A DNA stretch of 64,000 nt. Origin: Phycisphaerales bacterium (GTDB lineage: Bacteria; Planctomycetota; Phycisphaerae; UBA1845; UTPLA1). The notes beneath the pieces were generated by a model that did not search any database, was not told where the DNA came from, and saw only the letters and a program-made list of their open reading frames with translations. The stretch is taken from NCBI GenBank assembly GCA_020639075.1, contig JACKHI010000001.1:3844001-3908000 (forward strand). Direction: 5' to 3'. Positions 16,827 to 27,196 of the stretch are shown here, piece by piece (within the stretch, counting starts at the first letter, position 1; each line of letters opens with the position of its first letter). A program made the position numbers and the translations under genes.

Positions 16827-18365
16827 CTAAACGCTGTGCGCCGGTTTCGGCAGATCTTCGTGAATCTTCTGCTGCTGCGACTGTTCGCCGTCGAAGCTGA
16901 AGAGCACCATTTCCTCGTTGATCATCGCCTGCAGGTGCGCGGGGCGTCGCCAGATGCGCTGCACGTTTTTCAGCGTTTCGACGGCATACTTGATGTCGAG
17001 GTCGACGCCCGTGTGCTTGTGCGCGAGGTACAGTTCGCCGCGATTGCCGTAGTTGCCGTCGACGACGTAGATGTACGGCTGCATGTGGTTCGTGAGCATG
17101 AACAGCAGTTGTTGCTTGATCTTCTTGAAATCCCGATTCACGACGACCATGCGCCGCGTCGCCGGGTCGTATCGATAGTGGTACATCTTGAAACGATCGA
17201 CGAACTCCGGCGTGAGGAACTCGTCGATGAACGTCACGTCGTTGTGAATGCTGCGGACTTCGAAGATTTTCTCGCGGCCCAGACCGACGTCTTTGTTCCA
17301 CTTCCGCATCTCCGACATCGTCGAGCACTCTTCGTACTCCTTGCCGAAGCGGCCGCGGTTCCAGCGATCCTCGATGTCGCGGAACAACTCGACGCCGACT
17401 TTGTATGGGTTCAAGCGGCCCGGCGACATTGCGACGGTCCCGCTGTGATGATCGGCGTACGTGATGATGTCTTCGTCGCGCAGGATCTTGGTCGTCATCA
17501 AACGGCTGTGCCAGAACGTCGCCCAGCCTTCGTTCATGATCTTCGTCTGGCCCTGCGGCGCGAAGTAGTACGCCTCCTCTCGGATCATCGCGAGGACGTC
17601 GGACTCCCAGTCCTCCAGGGGCGCATGTTCGAGCAGAAAACGCAACACGTCGCGTAGCGGCTGTTCGGGCAGCCGGCCCTTGCTCTCCTGTCGCTCCTTC
17701 AGTTCGGCTTCGCGCTGTCTGCGCATGACGGCCGGCGGGTTAATCCACGATTCCATATACGGCTTCGCCTGGAAGCCGGGTGAACTCTGGCTCGCGGCGC
17801 GCTCGGCTGCGGCACGCTGCTCTTCGACGCCGCCGATGTGTTTTTCGCGACGCATAAAGGGTGAATGCGGATCGATCAGGTTGTCCAGCGTGACGCAAAT
17901 GTCGATGAACGATTCGACGGTGTCGTGGCCGTAGCGATCGATATGCTTGCGAACGCGCGTGGCGTGGTTCGCCATCTCGTCCATCATCTTGCGATTGGTC
18001 TTGCTGAACCAGTAGTTGTTCTTGAAGAAGTCGCAGTGGGCGTACACATGCGCCATGACGAGTTTCTGATCCGTCAGTTCGTTGTCGGCGACGAGATACG
18101 CATAGCACGGATCGTTATTGATGACGAGTTCGTAGATCTTGCCCAGACCATAGACGTGCTGCTTGCGGAGCTTCTCGTACTCCATGCCGAAGCGCCAATA
18201 GGGGTAACGCTGCGGAAAGCCGCCGTACGCCGCGATCTGCTGCATCGTGTCGAAGTCGACCATCTCGAAACGCGTTTCGAAGAAATCGAGGCCCGCGTTC
18301 TGCGCGATCTCCATGATCTCCTTGGCGTATCGGGCCAGATCCGGGCGTTTGGTTTCGATGCTCAT
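16827..18365 (-). CDS. SpoVR family protein
   Basis: A 512-residue SpoVR-family protein with the characteristic segments IMNEGWATFWHSRLM and GRLNPYKVGVELFRDIE, and YIYVVDGNYGNRGELYL near the C-terminus. In Bacillus SpoVR affects spore cortex formation; in most bacteria the biochemical role is unknown. It follows the DUF444 gene by 12 bases and is surely co-transcribed. The SpoVR-DUF444 pair normally travels with the PrkA serine kinase, which is not adjacent here. Confidence 0.92.
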   Translation of the reverse strand: MSIETKRPDLARYAKEIMEIAQNAGLDFFETRFEMVDFDTMQQIAAYGGFPQRYPYWRFGMEYEKLRKQHVYGLGKIYELVINNDPCYAYLVADNELTDQKLVMAHVYAHCDFFKNNYWFSKTNRKMMDEMANHATRVRKHIDRYGHDTVESFIDICVTLDNLIDPHSPFMRREKHIGGVEEQRAAAERAASQSSPGFQAKPYMESWINPPAVMRRQREAELKERQESKGRLPEQPLRDVLRFLLEHAPLEDWESDVLAMIREEAYYFAPQGQTKIMNEGWATFWHSRLMTTKILRDEDIITYADHHSGTVAMSPGRLNPYKVGVELFRDIEDRWNRGRFGKEYEECSTMSEMRKWNKDVGLGREKIFEVRSIHNDVTFIDEFLTPEFVDRFKMYHYRYDPATRRMVVVNRDFKKIKQQLLFMLTNHMQPYIYVVDGNYGNRGELYLAHKHTGVDLDIKYAVETLKNVQRIWRRPAHLQAMINEEMVLFSFDGEQSQQQKIHEDLPKPAHSV

Positions 18366-18377
18366 CCGTGCGTTTCC

Positions 18378-19478
18378 CTACTTGCCCGCGCCGAAGAAAG
18401 TCTTCAGCGAGTCATAGATGTCGTCCTTGGTGTTGACGCGGCTCGTAATGACGCCGTCCAGCTTGTCGAGATGCTCGTGGATTACATTGATGAAGTTGCC
18501 GCTGCCGTAGGCGCTCGCGACCTGGCAATAGCCGAACATGTTGGCCTTGGGCAGAAGCACTTCCTTGATCATCCGACAGCATTCGCGGGAGTCGCTCTCG
18601 CTGGAGTTGTCGCCGTCGGAAAAGTGGAAGATGTAGATGTTCCACTCGTTCGGATCGTAGTTCGTTTCGATCACCTGCTTGCAGAGATGAAACGCGCTGC
18701 TGATCTTCGTGCCGCCGTCTTCGCGGATGCGGAAGAATGTCTGTCGGTCCACTTCCCCGGCGCGGACGTCGTGAACGATGTAGCGGCTCTCGATGCCTTC
18801 GTAGTTCCGCCGCAACCATGCGTCGATCCAGAACGCTTCGAGGCGGACGAGTTCCTTCTGCTCGTCGCCCATCGAACCCGAGACGTCCATCATGTAGATG
18901 ATTACCGCGTTGGACTGCGGCTTCTTGACCGTCTTCCAGCTTCGATAGCGCTGATCGCGGCGGATCGGCACGACAATCGGAAAGTCCGGATCGTAAAGGC
19001 CCGCCATGATCTGCCGCTTGAGTGCTGCGCGAAACGTGCGCTTGAAGTGCCGAAGCGATTCGGGCCCCGTCGTGCGGATCCCGCTGTACTTGTCCTTTTC
19101 AGACGTAATGGAATGCTGGCCCTTGGGTTTGATCCGCGGCAGCTTGAGTTCGTCGCCGAGGATGTCGGCGAGCTCGTCCAGCGACACTTCGACTTCCAAA
19201 ATGTGCTGGCCTTCCTGCGTGCCGCCGGGACCCATGTTGCCGTCCTGGCCGTCGACCGGATCGCCGCTTTCGCCGTCACCGACGCCGACGCCGGCGTCGT
19301 TGTTGTCGCCGTAGCGAAAGTGGGGCAGCTCGATTCCGCGAACCGGAATCGAGATCATCCGCTCGCCTTCCTTGCCCAGTAACTCACCGCGCGTCAGGAA
19401 CTTGCGAAGATCCTTGCGGATCTTGCCCTTAACGATCTGGCGAAATCGCTGATGGTCCTTTTCGATCTTGAGGGCCAT
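18378..19478 (-). CDS. DUF444 (YeaH/YhbH) von Willebrand A-like protein
   Basis: A 366-residue DUF444 protein. The N-terminal half is basic and then Gly/Asp-rich. The C-terminal half is a vWA-like domain with a MIDAS motif DVSGSMG (near 196-202) and FHFSDGDNSSESD. It is the first gene of a two-gene operon with SpoVR; AAGAGG precedes the ATG by six bases. In E. coli the homologue YeaH is a partner or target of the kinase YeaG (PrkA) in stress adaptation; here the kinase gene must be elsewhere or absent. Confidence 0.92.
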   Translation of the reverse strand: MALKIEKDHQRFRQIVKGKIRKDLRKFLTRGELLGKEGERMISIPVRGIELPHFRYGDNNDAGVGVGDGESGDPVDGQDGNMGPGGTQEGQHILEVEVSLDELADILGDELKLPRIKPKGQHSITSEKDKYSGIRTTGPESLRHFKRTFRAALKRQIMAGLYDPDFPIVVPIRRDQRYRSWKTVKKPQSNAVIIYMMDVSGSMGDEQKELVRLEAFWIDAWLRRNYEGIESRYIVHDVRAGEVDRQTFFRIREDGGTKISSAFHLCKQVIETNYDPNEWNIYIFHFSDGDNSSESDSRECCRMIKEVLLPKANMFGYCQVASAYGSGNFINVIHEHLDKLDGVITSRVNTKDDIYDSLKTFFGAGK

Positions 19479-19765
19479 GCAAGCCTCTTGGGGGAAAGGA
19501 GTTACGTCATTTGCGGCCGGTGCCTCACGGCTCGGCCGGCCTGCCCGCCCCGGGCATTTCGCCCCGGCCGCGACCGGTTCGACACCTAATCATAAGGTAC
19601 CAACCGCGCAGAGTCCGCGTCTCGCCCGCAGCGGTGCGTTATGGGAGATATCGGAAGACACATCGACTGGATCAAGCTCCGTGCGCGAGGCCGCAAAAGA
19701 TGCCGATCGACGGCGAAGGCGGCGTCGGTTGGCGTTCCGATTGGAAGGAACCCACAATCTGCCGC

Positions 19766-20431
19766 ATGAAGACTCAGGTCATCGCTTTTGACGTTCACAA
19801 CACGCTGGCCCGCTTCGCACCCGATCGGGTTCGTGCCATCGAGGTCCAGGACGTCCTCGCCCGGTTCGGCGTCGAGACGAGCTATCAGTCGCTGGAGGCG
19901 GCGCGGCAGTTCGTGTTTTTCTTCGATACGCCCAAGCGGGAGATCCACGGCTACGTCGATTTCCTGGCACTTCAGTTTTCCCACATGGGGCTGCGCGTGA
20001 ATCTGGATGTCATCGAGTCCATCGCGGCGATGTACGACAAGCGCGATTCGATGGTCCTGTTCGACGATGCGTTGCCCGCGATCGAAGCTGCAAAGGCGAA
20101 AGGACTGCGTGTCGTCGCCTTCACGACGCTGCCGAAGTTCATGCTCGGCCGCGCGGGCGATGCGTTGCTGCCGGCGCTGGATGACTGGTTCGATGCGTCG
20201 TCCACCGGCTTCGCGAAGGGGGACCCGCGCTACTATCGCTCGATCACGAACAAGCTGCACGCTCAGCCCGAGGCGATCCGCTGCATCGGCGACGATCCCG
20301 TCTGCGATTGCCTGCTTCCCCGGCGCGCCGGTTGGCGACCAGCGCTGCTCCTTCGCGATACCGATCTGACGAACGCCGTCGCGGACTACCCATGTGCCAA
20401 CTCGCTGACAGCGTTCATCGAGTCCGTTTAA
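19766..20431 (+). CDS. HAD-superfamily hydrolase
   Basis: A 221-residue HAD-fold protein with motif I near the N-terminus (VIAFDVHNTLARF), motif II around AFTTLPK, a conserved Lys in FAKGDPRYY and motif IV near CIGDDPVCD. Motif I reads DxHNT instead of DxDxT, so the usual second aspartate (general acid/base) is replaced by His. Similar DxGNT forms occur in the family, so activity may be altered rather than lost. The substrate is unknown. The ATG at 19766 was chosen for its match to the start of the HAD fold; the upstream frame to 19511 is not convincing. Confidence 0.75.
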   Translation: MKTQVIAFDVHNTLARFAPDRVRAIEVQDVLARFGVETSYQSLEAARQFVFFFDTPKREIHGYVDFLALQFSHMGLRVNLDVIESIAAMYDKRDSMVLFDDALPAIEAAKAKGLRVVAFTTLPKFMLGRAGDALLPALDDWFDASSTGFAKGDPRYYRSITNKLHAQPEAIRCIGDDPVCDCLLPRRAGWRPALLLRDTDLTNAVADYPCANSLTAFIESV

Positions 20432-20443
20432 GCAGTCCGGGTG

Positions 20444-20465
20444 CCCCACCCATTCATGGGTGGGG
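20444..20465. terminator. Strong hairpin after the HAD gene
   Basis: CCCCACCCAT and ATGGGTGGGG pair perfectly around two bases, 13 bases after the HAD stop codon. There is no clear T-run, so it may be an RNA-stabilising or repeat hairpin rather than a true terminator. Confidence 0.4.
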
Positions 20466-20529
20466 GCGCGACGATGGCGACTCGCTCGGTGCCGGCCATT
20501 GCGAGAATCCGCTGTCGCACCTGCTCTTC

Positions 20530-20640
20530 GAATACACCTCTGTTTCCCGGAGCAGGCTCGCTCCGAAGGAGCGCCGGATCGGAGCAACGGGTGGAGCGAA
20601 GACCTGGCAGCGATCGCAGCGCCACCCGGGAAACGCTATC
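20530..20640 (-). repeat. Degenerate triple-hairpin intergenic element, reverse orientation
   Basis: Contains GCTCCGAAGGAGC and GGTGGAGCGAAGACC, the complements of blocks in the composite elements at 33735 and 58590, and outer arms GTTTCCCGG/CCGGGAAAC. It is a diverged, inverted copy of that dispersed family. Confidence 0.5.
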
Positions 20641-20941
20641 CGTTACCTGAAGCCAACACCCAACGCCCAAGCCCGAACATCGTGCACAGCGCTGCGAAAA
20701 CGAACGACAAGAGTGCCATCCACACGGCATACTCCTGAACGTAGTCCGCGCCGGCGTCCTCCCACTTAAGCCTCAACAGGATGATCACAAACATCGGTCC
20801 GATCGAAATGGCCATCGGCAGCATCAGCGCCGCCCGGGGCGATAGCAGGCCTGTCAGTGCCAATGCGGGCGTCAAGAAGAGGATGGTCAAGAACCCCGCA
20901 ACACCGAGTTCGAGCACATCGTTATGACCTCGTCCTGGCAT
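20636..20941 (-). CDS. Small predicted membrane protein
   Basis: A 101-residue protein with three hydrophobic helices (about 13-33, 40-56 and 72-95) and a Gly-rich C-terminal end. No family is recognised. The frame lies partly against the repeat at 20530-20640 and has no strong ribosome-binding site, so it could be chance. The long hydrophobic helices with normal codon use favour a real gene. Confidence 0.5.
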   Translation of the reverse strand: MPGRGHNDVLELGVAGFLTILFLTPALALTGLLSPRAALMLPMAISIGPMFVIILLRLKWEDAGADYVQEYAVWMALLSFVFAALCTMFGLGRWVLASGNG

Positions 20942-21945
20942 GGTTGCCCACCGATCAAGTAGCCCACGTAATCTGCAGATGGTCCCGCAATGTTACCATT
21001 AGCGTGCGCCCGATCCCGTTTCAACGCGGAATCAAGGAATTCTCATTCAATCTGCCCGAGCAGCTCCGGCAATGTCGGCACATGCGTGCAACGGGACTGC
21101 TTGCCCGCCCATGCAACAAGAGCGAGATGATAATTGGAACATGTGCCTACTTCAGCCCGGATCGTTCCGCATCTATTCCGGTGCCCACGATCCGACGACC
21201 ACTCACGACTCTAAACGTTTCACTGATGGCTTAAGACCGGCGACTGACAACTCCTCCGGCGAAGCGCCGACCAAGACTACCCTATGCGCGATGGCGTTCA
21301 GGCAATGAACGCGGCGTCACTGTAACGTCTCTCATGGCCCGTTCGAATTTGCGAGCGTTTGCACGAAAGGAAATCTTGTGCAAATGAGGCTAATGCGATT
21401 CGCCGCAAGGAGTTGGACCGTGAAATCGGCAACTCTCGAAACTCGTGATGTCAATCATGGTCGCCGAGTCACAGCGGTAGCCGGACGGACAGGTCATTGC
21501 GATCTGATTGGACAACTCAGAGGACCTCTAACGAACCCACGCACGTTTGCACAATTTGCCCCAATTTGCACCCCCTTAATCGCGCGCAAATTCGCCGGAA
21601 TTCGGCCTAATCGGCGACCGCTCAACGATTTAGATGTCGCTCGATGGAAACGTGAGTTTGCACAGCGACAAAGCGGGGCGACGTCGCGCGCTCAGCGTAG
21701 GAGTCATGGCCGCGGGCCGCGTCGGGAGCTAGTCCGCGTCTCGCAGGTAGGATTCCCGCCGAGAATGGTACGGGAATGGACTGGCGTACCAGTAACGCTT
21801 CGCACTTGCGGGCTAGCGGAGGCCGGTATTTGAGAAAAGTTCCCGTGCGAGTGAGTTGCGGTTCGGAAGCGTCGCTTAATCCCGCTGGTACCGCAAGTCA
21901 TCCACGAAGGCCGTGGCGGCTTGGCGGCAATGGGAGACGAATGCG
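20942..21945. other. About 1 kb without a convincing gene
   Basis: Frames here are short and Arg-rich, without ribosome-binding sites or recognisable domains. The stretch 21344-21600 has lower GC and repeated words such as GTTTGCAC, AATTTGCAC and GCGCAAATTCG, faintly like 54290-54360. At 21741-21792 is a degraded copy of the paired GGGATTC hairpin repeat. It may be decayed mobile DNA. Confidence 0.5.
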
Positions 21946-22563
21946 ATGACTCAGAACAAAGGAAACTACAGTCGAAAATGGTGTGCCCCGGTGATGGCAT
22001 CGATGTTGATGTCGGTCGTCGGATGGGGTTGCGCGACGCCGCCGACGGAAGTCGATCCGACCGGCTTGTACGGCTGCAACGATCTGGAGCTCGATCCACC
22101 GAACGTATTCGAGGAACCCGTCGGTAACTCGGATGACGACGACATCATCGAGTCGAACGAGCCCTTCACGATTCGTTGGTTCGCCAACTTCCACAAGGGA
22201 TACGAGACGACGATTGAGGGCGCCGTGGATTACATCGCCGCCGTCACGATTCTGGAGGACGACGTCGAGGTCTTCTATGAAGAGATCGACGCGCAGGTGT
22301 TCGGCGTTTCCGGCGGCGGTTGGGACGACGTGTTCGTCGGTTCCGGCTTACCGGCGGGCAACTACGTCGTTCGCGTCATCCTGGATACCAACAACGACGT
22401 CGCTGAATGCCAGGATCTTCCGTACGTTTTGAACAATGTCAGAGAAGTCGATCTCGCGATCACGAATCAGCCGATCGACGACAAAGTCACGCCGCCGGAC
22501 AGCAGTCCGGATAACGGAGCATCGCGCGATCCGTCGCGCGGCGAGTCGCCTCAACGCGGGTGA
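21946..22563 (+). CDS. Predicted lipoprotein with CARDB-like domain
   Basis: A 205-residue protein with a signal ending in the lipobox VVGWGCATP. It then has an acidic segment (NSDDDDIIESNEPF) and a beta-sandwich-like region ending LPAGNYVVRVILDTNNDVAEC, which is reminiscent of CARDB/Big adhesion domains. The C-terminal 30 residues are polar and disordered. GGAG at 21933-21936 supports the ATG at 21946. Role unknown, probably envelope-associated. Confidence 0.65.
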   Translation: MTQNKGNYSRKWCAPVMASMLMSVVGWGCATPPTEVDPTGLYGCNDLELDPPNVFEEPVGNSDDDDIIESNEPFTIRWFANFHKGYETTIEGAVDYIAAVTILEDDVEVFYEEIDAQVFGVSGGGWDDVFVGSGLPAGNYVVRVILDTNNDVAECQDLPYVLNNVREVDLAITNQPIDDKVTPPDSSPDNGASRDPSRGESPQRG

Positions 22564-22694
22564 TGCAGGTTGGATCGGCGGATGGCGCGGCGTCGATCCA
22601 CTGCGCGGTGCGGGCGCCTCATCCTTTCGATCCGGAAAGGATGGGGCGACTGCTCGCGTGGAGAAGGGCGGGTGGAATCCGCTCGACGAATTTG

Positions 22695-22925
22695 GAGTTC
22701 TGCGGGGAGGTTTCCTGCCAATGAGAGTACGAGATGGGAATCACGTACCAGCTTGTCGGTTGTTCGCGTTTCGCAGGAAGGGATTCCTGCGGGGGGGGTA
22801 CGAGATAGGAATCTCGTACCAGCGACTGGATGGGAATTTCGTACAGCTTGTCGGTTGTTCGTGATTCGCAGGAAGGGATTCCTGCTGGGAGAGGTACGAG
22901 ATAGGAATCTCGTACCAGCGACATC
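22695..22925. repeat. Cluster of paired GGGATTC-type hairpin repeats
   Basis: Three imperfect units alternate two hairpins. One is GCAGGAAGGGATTCCTGC; the other has GGTACGAGAT...ATCTCGTACC arms with an AGGA loop. Linkers such as CAGCTTGTCGGTTGTTCG are repeated. The same double-hairpin plan recurs at 52079, 53640, 54766 and 58466. The open frames across it on both strands are an artefact of the repeats. Confidence 0.8.
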
Positions 22926-22954
22926 TTTGTACCAGTAGCCGTACGAGCGACGGA

Positions 22955-24310
<1,356 letters not shown>

Positions 24311-24425
24311 AATGACTCGTGTCTAAATAGTCGTGATACCGGGCCATTCGACCCGAGCCACTTGGACCGGCGCCGACCCACTCGACAGCACGCTCAACCG
24401 CCTGATCGGCGTTGCCGAAACCGCA

Positions 24426-24896
24426 TTAATCGGGGCGAATCTTCATCAGGACCTGGCCGAATTCGACCGGCGCTGCGTTGGCGACGTCGACGGATACGAT
24501 CGTGCCGGATTTCTCGGCCTTGATTTCGTTAAACACCTTCATTGCCTCGATGATGCAGACGACGGTGTCCGGCGTGACTTTGTCGCCCGGCTTCACAAAG
24601 GGCGGCGATTCCGGATCGGACGCCGTATAGAACGTTCCGACCATCGGTGAGTTGATCGAGTCGAGGCCCGCTTCGGCCGCGGATCCGCTCGGAGCGGCGG
24701 CAGGCGCGGCCTGCGGCGCCGCGGGTACGGGCGCTGCGGCTGGCGTCATCGCCATTATTGGGGGCATCGGGGCATGTTCGACATGAGCGCCTCGGCGTCG
24801 CAGGAGGATCCGCTTTTCACCGTCGCGGATCACGATTTCGGAAAGGTCGTTTTCGACCATCAGATCCGTCAGCGTTTTTATTTCTTCGATGTCCAT
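24426..24896 (-). CDS. accB: Acetyl-CoA carboxylase, biotin carboxyl carrier protein
   Basis: A 156-residue BCCP. An N-terminal helical part (1-40) is followed by a flexible Ala/Pro linker (about 43-75). The C-terminal biotinyl domain has Lys120 in the EAMKVFNE motif as the biotin attachment site. It carries carboxybiotin between AccC and the carboxyltransferase, whose subunits accA/accD are not in this window. It is the first gene of the accBC pair; a predicted promoter lies at 25047-25076. Confidence 0.95.
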   Translation of the reverse strand: MDIEEIKTLTDLMVENDLSEIVIRDGEKRILLRRRGAHVEHAPMPPIMAMTPAAAPVPAAPQAAPAAAPSGSAAEAGLDSINSPMVGTFYTASDPESPPFVKPGDKVTPDTVVCIIEAMKVFNEIKAEKSGTIVSVDVANAAPVEFGQVLMKIRPD

Positions 24897-25046
24897 TCAA
24901 CAGGTGCTTTCTCTAGATGCGTTCGTGCAAAAAAGCGGTGCACCGCACTTGGCCGCACACGCCCGTCAAACCCTGCCCATCGGCGGCCAGGGCCGTGACT
25001 TTGTTCGACCGGATCGAAGACCGCGCCGTCTTCGGATCGGGTCGCG

Positions 25047-25076
25047 ATTCTATCGATGCGCGTCGAGGACGGTCAA
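25047..25076 (-). promoter_or_regulatory. Predicted sigma-70 promoter of accBC
   Basis: Minus strand: TTGACC (25076-25071), 18-base spacer, TAGAAT (25052-25047). It would give a leader of about 145 bases before accB. Read by eye. Confidence 0.45.
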
Positions 25077-25148
25077 GGAATGCCGGCATCGCAGAAGATG
25101 GGTTGCATCGGCGGTCGAATGTGCCCTATCGGCCGGTAATATCCGGCG

Positions 25149-25961
25149 TCAATCCTGGCAGGCGGCGTTTTTGGTGCGCCGTGTAAGGAGCGCCGGGGCG
25201 ATGAAGTCGCGTACGAGCGCGAAAGATGCGCTCGACGTATGGTTGCCGAAGTGGCCGTGGGCGAGCCACGAGGGACGCCATCGCATCGTGACGACTTTGT
25301 CCGGCGGGTTTCGAAACCCGACGAGACCGGCGGCCGGTCGATGTCGGCGATTCGCCGTGCCGAACAGGAGCGTACCCAGTCCGAGGATGACGAAGTCGCC
25401 GAACGCCTCGACAGAGATCAATGCATGGCTCAGTTTCGCGAGGGCGGGTCGAAGATCGTATTCCGGCGAGATGGCCGCAGCGTGCAAGACAACTGTCGAG
25501 ATTCGCGTAGACGTGGGGACAAGTTCGAGGGCGCGGACGGCAATCCAGCATCCGCCGGACTGCGCGACGATCGAAATCGGGGCGCAAGGGTGTTCGGCCT
25601 GATGCGCCGTCACGATGTCGACAACGCGTCGCGCCCATCGATCCTGGTGCGTCGTGCTCATCAGATTGACGACGGAACGGATGAACTGGACGCCGTCGTT
25701 CCAATCGACCCGCATGACGGCGCCGCGATATCCGGATGCGAGCACGCCGCGGACCATCTGCGCGCTGAAGAAGCTCGGCCCCTCGATGCCGCCGAGTACG
25801 ATCGTCAGGCCGCGCTTGCGACGTTTCGGTGAATCGGCGCGGGCGGGCAGTCGACCGCACTCGCAGGCGCCGAGCAGCCGGATGAAGAGCCCGTTCGGAA
25901 AATCAAGAAGCCCGGCGACAATGGGCACAACATAGGACAGCAGATTGCGAATCGCCGACAT
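25149..25961 (-). CDS. Alpha/beta-hydrolase-like protein
   Basis: A 270-residue protein with alternating strands and helices: GLTIVLGGIEGPS (51-63) as a first strand and oxyanion-type loop, then ISIVAQSGGCW (129-139), where Ser135 would sit at a nucleophile elbow (AQSGG instead of GxSxG). Asp189, with His236 or His241 near the C-terminus, could complete a triad. The substrate is unknown. It starts 11 bases after efp, so it is probably translated from the efp transcript, though there is no clear Shine-Dalgarno sequence. A catalytically degenerate member is possible. Confidence 0.6.
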   Translation of the reverse strand: MSAIRNLLSYVVPIVAGLLDFPNGLFIRLLGACECGRLPARADSPKRRKRGLTIVLGGIEGPSFFSAQMVRGVLASGYRGAVMRVDWNDGVQFIRSVVNLMSTTHQDRWARRVVDIVTAHQAEHPCAPISIVAQSGGCWIAVRALELVPTSTRISTVVLHAAAISPEYDLRPALAKLSHALISVEAFGDFVILGLGTLLFGTANRRHRPAAGLVGFRNPPDKVVTMRWRPSWLAHGHFGNHTSSASFALVRDFIAPALLTRRTKNAACQD

Positions 25962-25972
25962 CAGGTCGTCGA

Positions 25973-26539
25973 TCAGCCGCCGCGCGAGAGGTATTCGCCC
26001 GTGCGCGTGTCGATCCTGAGGACTTCGCCGGTGCTGATGAACGGCGGGACGCGAACCTTGTAACCCGTCTCCATCGTGACTTCCTTGTTCTGGTTCGTCG
26101 CCGTTGCGCCTTTCACGACGGGCGGTGCGTCGGCCACGACCAGTTCGACGGTGTTCGGCAGTTCGACGCCGACGATTGCACCTTCGAGGAGTTTGCACGC
26201 GAGTTCTTCGCTGCCCTTGAGGTACTTGTCGCCGTCGGGCATGAGGTCCGCATCGACATGGAGTTGATCAAACGTCTCCATGTCCATCATGACGAAGCTG
26301 TTGCCGTCACGGTATAGATACTGGAAGACTTTGTCCTCGACGTAGGGCACTTCGACTTTCGTGTCGACGTTGAGGCGGAAGTCTACGACGTTGCCGTTCT
26401 TGAAGTGCTTGAGCTTCACGGCCATATAGCTTCGCTTGTTGCCCTTCGCGACGGTTTCATTGTCGTGGACGATCCAGAGTTGATCTTCGTAGATGACTGC
26501 CTGACCGCGCTTGATGTTTACTGCCTTGATTGCCGCCAT
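25973..26539 (-). CDS. efp: Translation elongation factor P
   Basis: A 188-residue EF-P with the KOW-like N-domain, the central barrel (YRDGNSFVMMDMETFDQL) and the C-terminal S1-like barrel ending VPPFISTGEVLRIDTRTGEYL. It relieves ribosome stalling at polyproline stretches. By aligning the conserved VKLK strand, the domain I loop tip reads GNKRS, with Asn where E. coli has the modified Lys34, so the EpmA-type modification may not apply. AGGA precedes the ATG at 26539. The longer frame to 26584 has no support. Confidence 0.93.
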   Translation of the reverse strand: MAAIKAVNIKRGQAVIYEDQLWIVHDNETVAKGNKRSYMAVKLKHFKNGNVVDFRLNVDTKVEVPYVEDKVFQYLYRDGNSFVMMDMETFDQLHVDADLMPDGDKYLKGSEELACKLLEGAIVGVELPNTVELVVADAPPVVKGATATNQNKEVTMETGYKVRVPPFISTGEVLRIDTRTGEYLSRGG

Positions 26540-26643
26540 GGTTGAGAATCCTAAGTTGCGTGTCTCGTGGTCGCCGTTCGGCACGCAGCGATGGCTCGGC
26601 CAGAAGACGAATTTCCGTTAACATCCTGAAGAAACAAGCGTTA

Positions 26644-26672
26644 AGTATCCTCAGCCGATCGTCCGGCGTCAA
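26644..26672 (-). promoter_or_regulatory. Predicted sigma-70 promoter of efp
   Basis: Minus strand: TTGACG (26672-26667), 17-base spacer, GATACT (26649-26644), about 100 bases before the efp start. Read by eye. Confidence 0.45.
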
Positions 26673-26767
26673 GCTGAGGCGTGCCGTTAGAGACGCCGGC
26701 AAAATGTATAGTCGCGCGTCCGAATATCCGGCGGTATATTGGCAAAGGACACGCATGGAGGTGCCGC

Positions 26768-27196
26768 GTGGCTGTATTTACGGAAATCGGGAAGTTCGTC
26801 GGGGCCAAAGTGGCGGGCACGCTGATCACGATCGCGATGCTCGCCGGCGGTTGGTGGTGTTACCAGAACTGGGATACCGTCAAGGCGTTCGGCGTGGTGG
26901 TGAAGCTGATCCTAATCTGGATCGTGCTTGTCGCGGCGTTGCCGTGGTCGAGCTTCTTCTTCATGAAGCCGCTGTTGGGATTTCAGAGCAACCTGAATTC
27001 GGAGCAGTCGGCGGCGGCCGTGAGCATCGGCGTCATCGGCGTCTATTGCGTCATCGACATTGTGCTGGCGTTCTGGCTCGGCGATTGGGGTGACAAGAGC
27101 GGTTTCTCGTGGTTCGTTCTGCTTCTTGGAATCGTTGCCGCCGGGGCCTACAATTTTGTCATCTGTGAATCACTCGCGCGACAGGCGGATCGGTGA
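26768..27196 (+). CDS. Small integral membrane protein at the head of the membrane-remodelling locus
   Basis: A 142-residue protein with about four hydrophobic helices (residues 12-32, 42-65, 76-100, 110-132). The GTG start at 26768 is placed by GGAGG at 26757-26761. No family is recognised. It is the first gene of a long co-directional run of genes up to 39643 and stops 123 bases before the zinc-ribbon kinase. Role unknown; a membrane anchor or sensor is conceivable from context only. Confidence 0.6.
   Translation: MAVFTEIGKFVGAKVAGTLITIAMLAGGWWCYQNWDTVKAFGVVVKLILIWIVLVAALPWSSFFFMKPLLGFQSNLNSEQSAAAVSIGVIGVYCVIDIVLAFWLGDWGDKSGFSWFVLLLGIVAAGAYNFVICESLARQADR

Noticed and set aside
21378..21833. 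151-codon plus-strand frame in the empty 1-kb region
   Set aside because: Arg-rich, no family features, no ribosome-binding site, and it crosses a degraded hairpin repeat.
25126..25860. Alternative minus-strand frame overlapping the alpha/beta-hydrolase-like gene
   Set aside because: Its Arg/His/Pro-rich composition is that of a frame shadow; the other frame has alternating strands and helices and a nucleophile-elbow-like motif.
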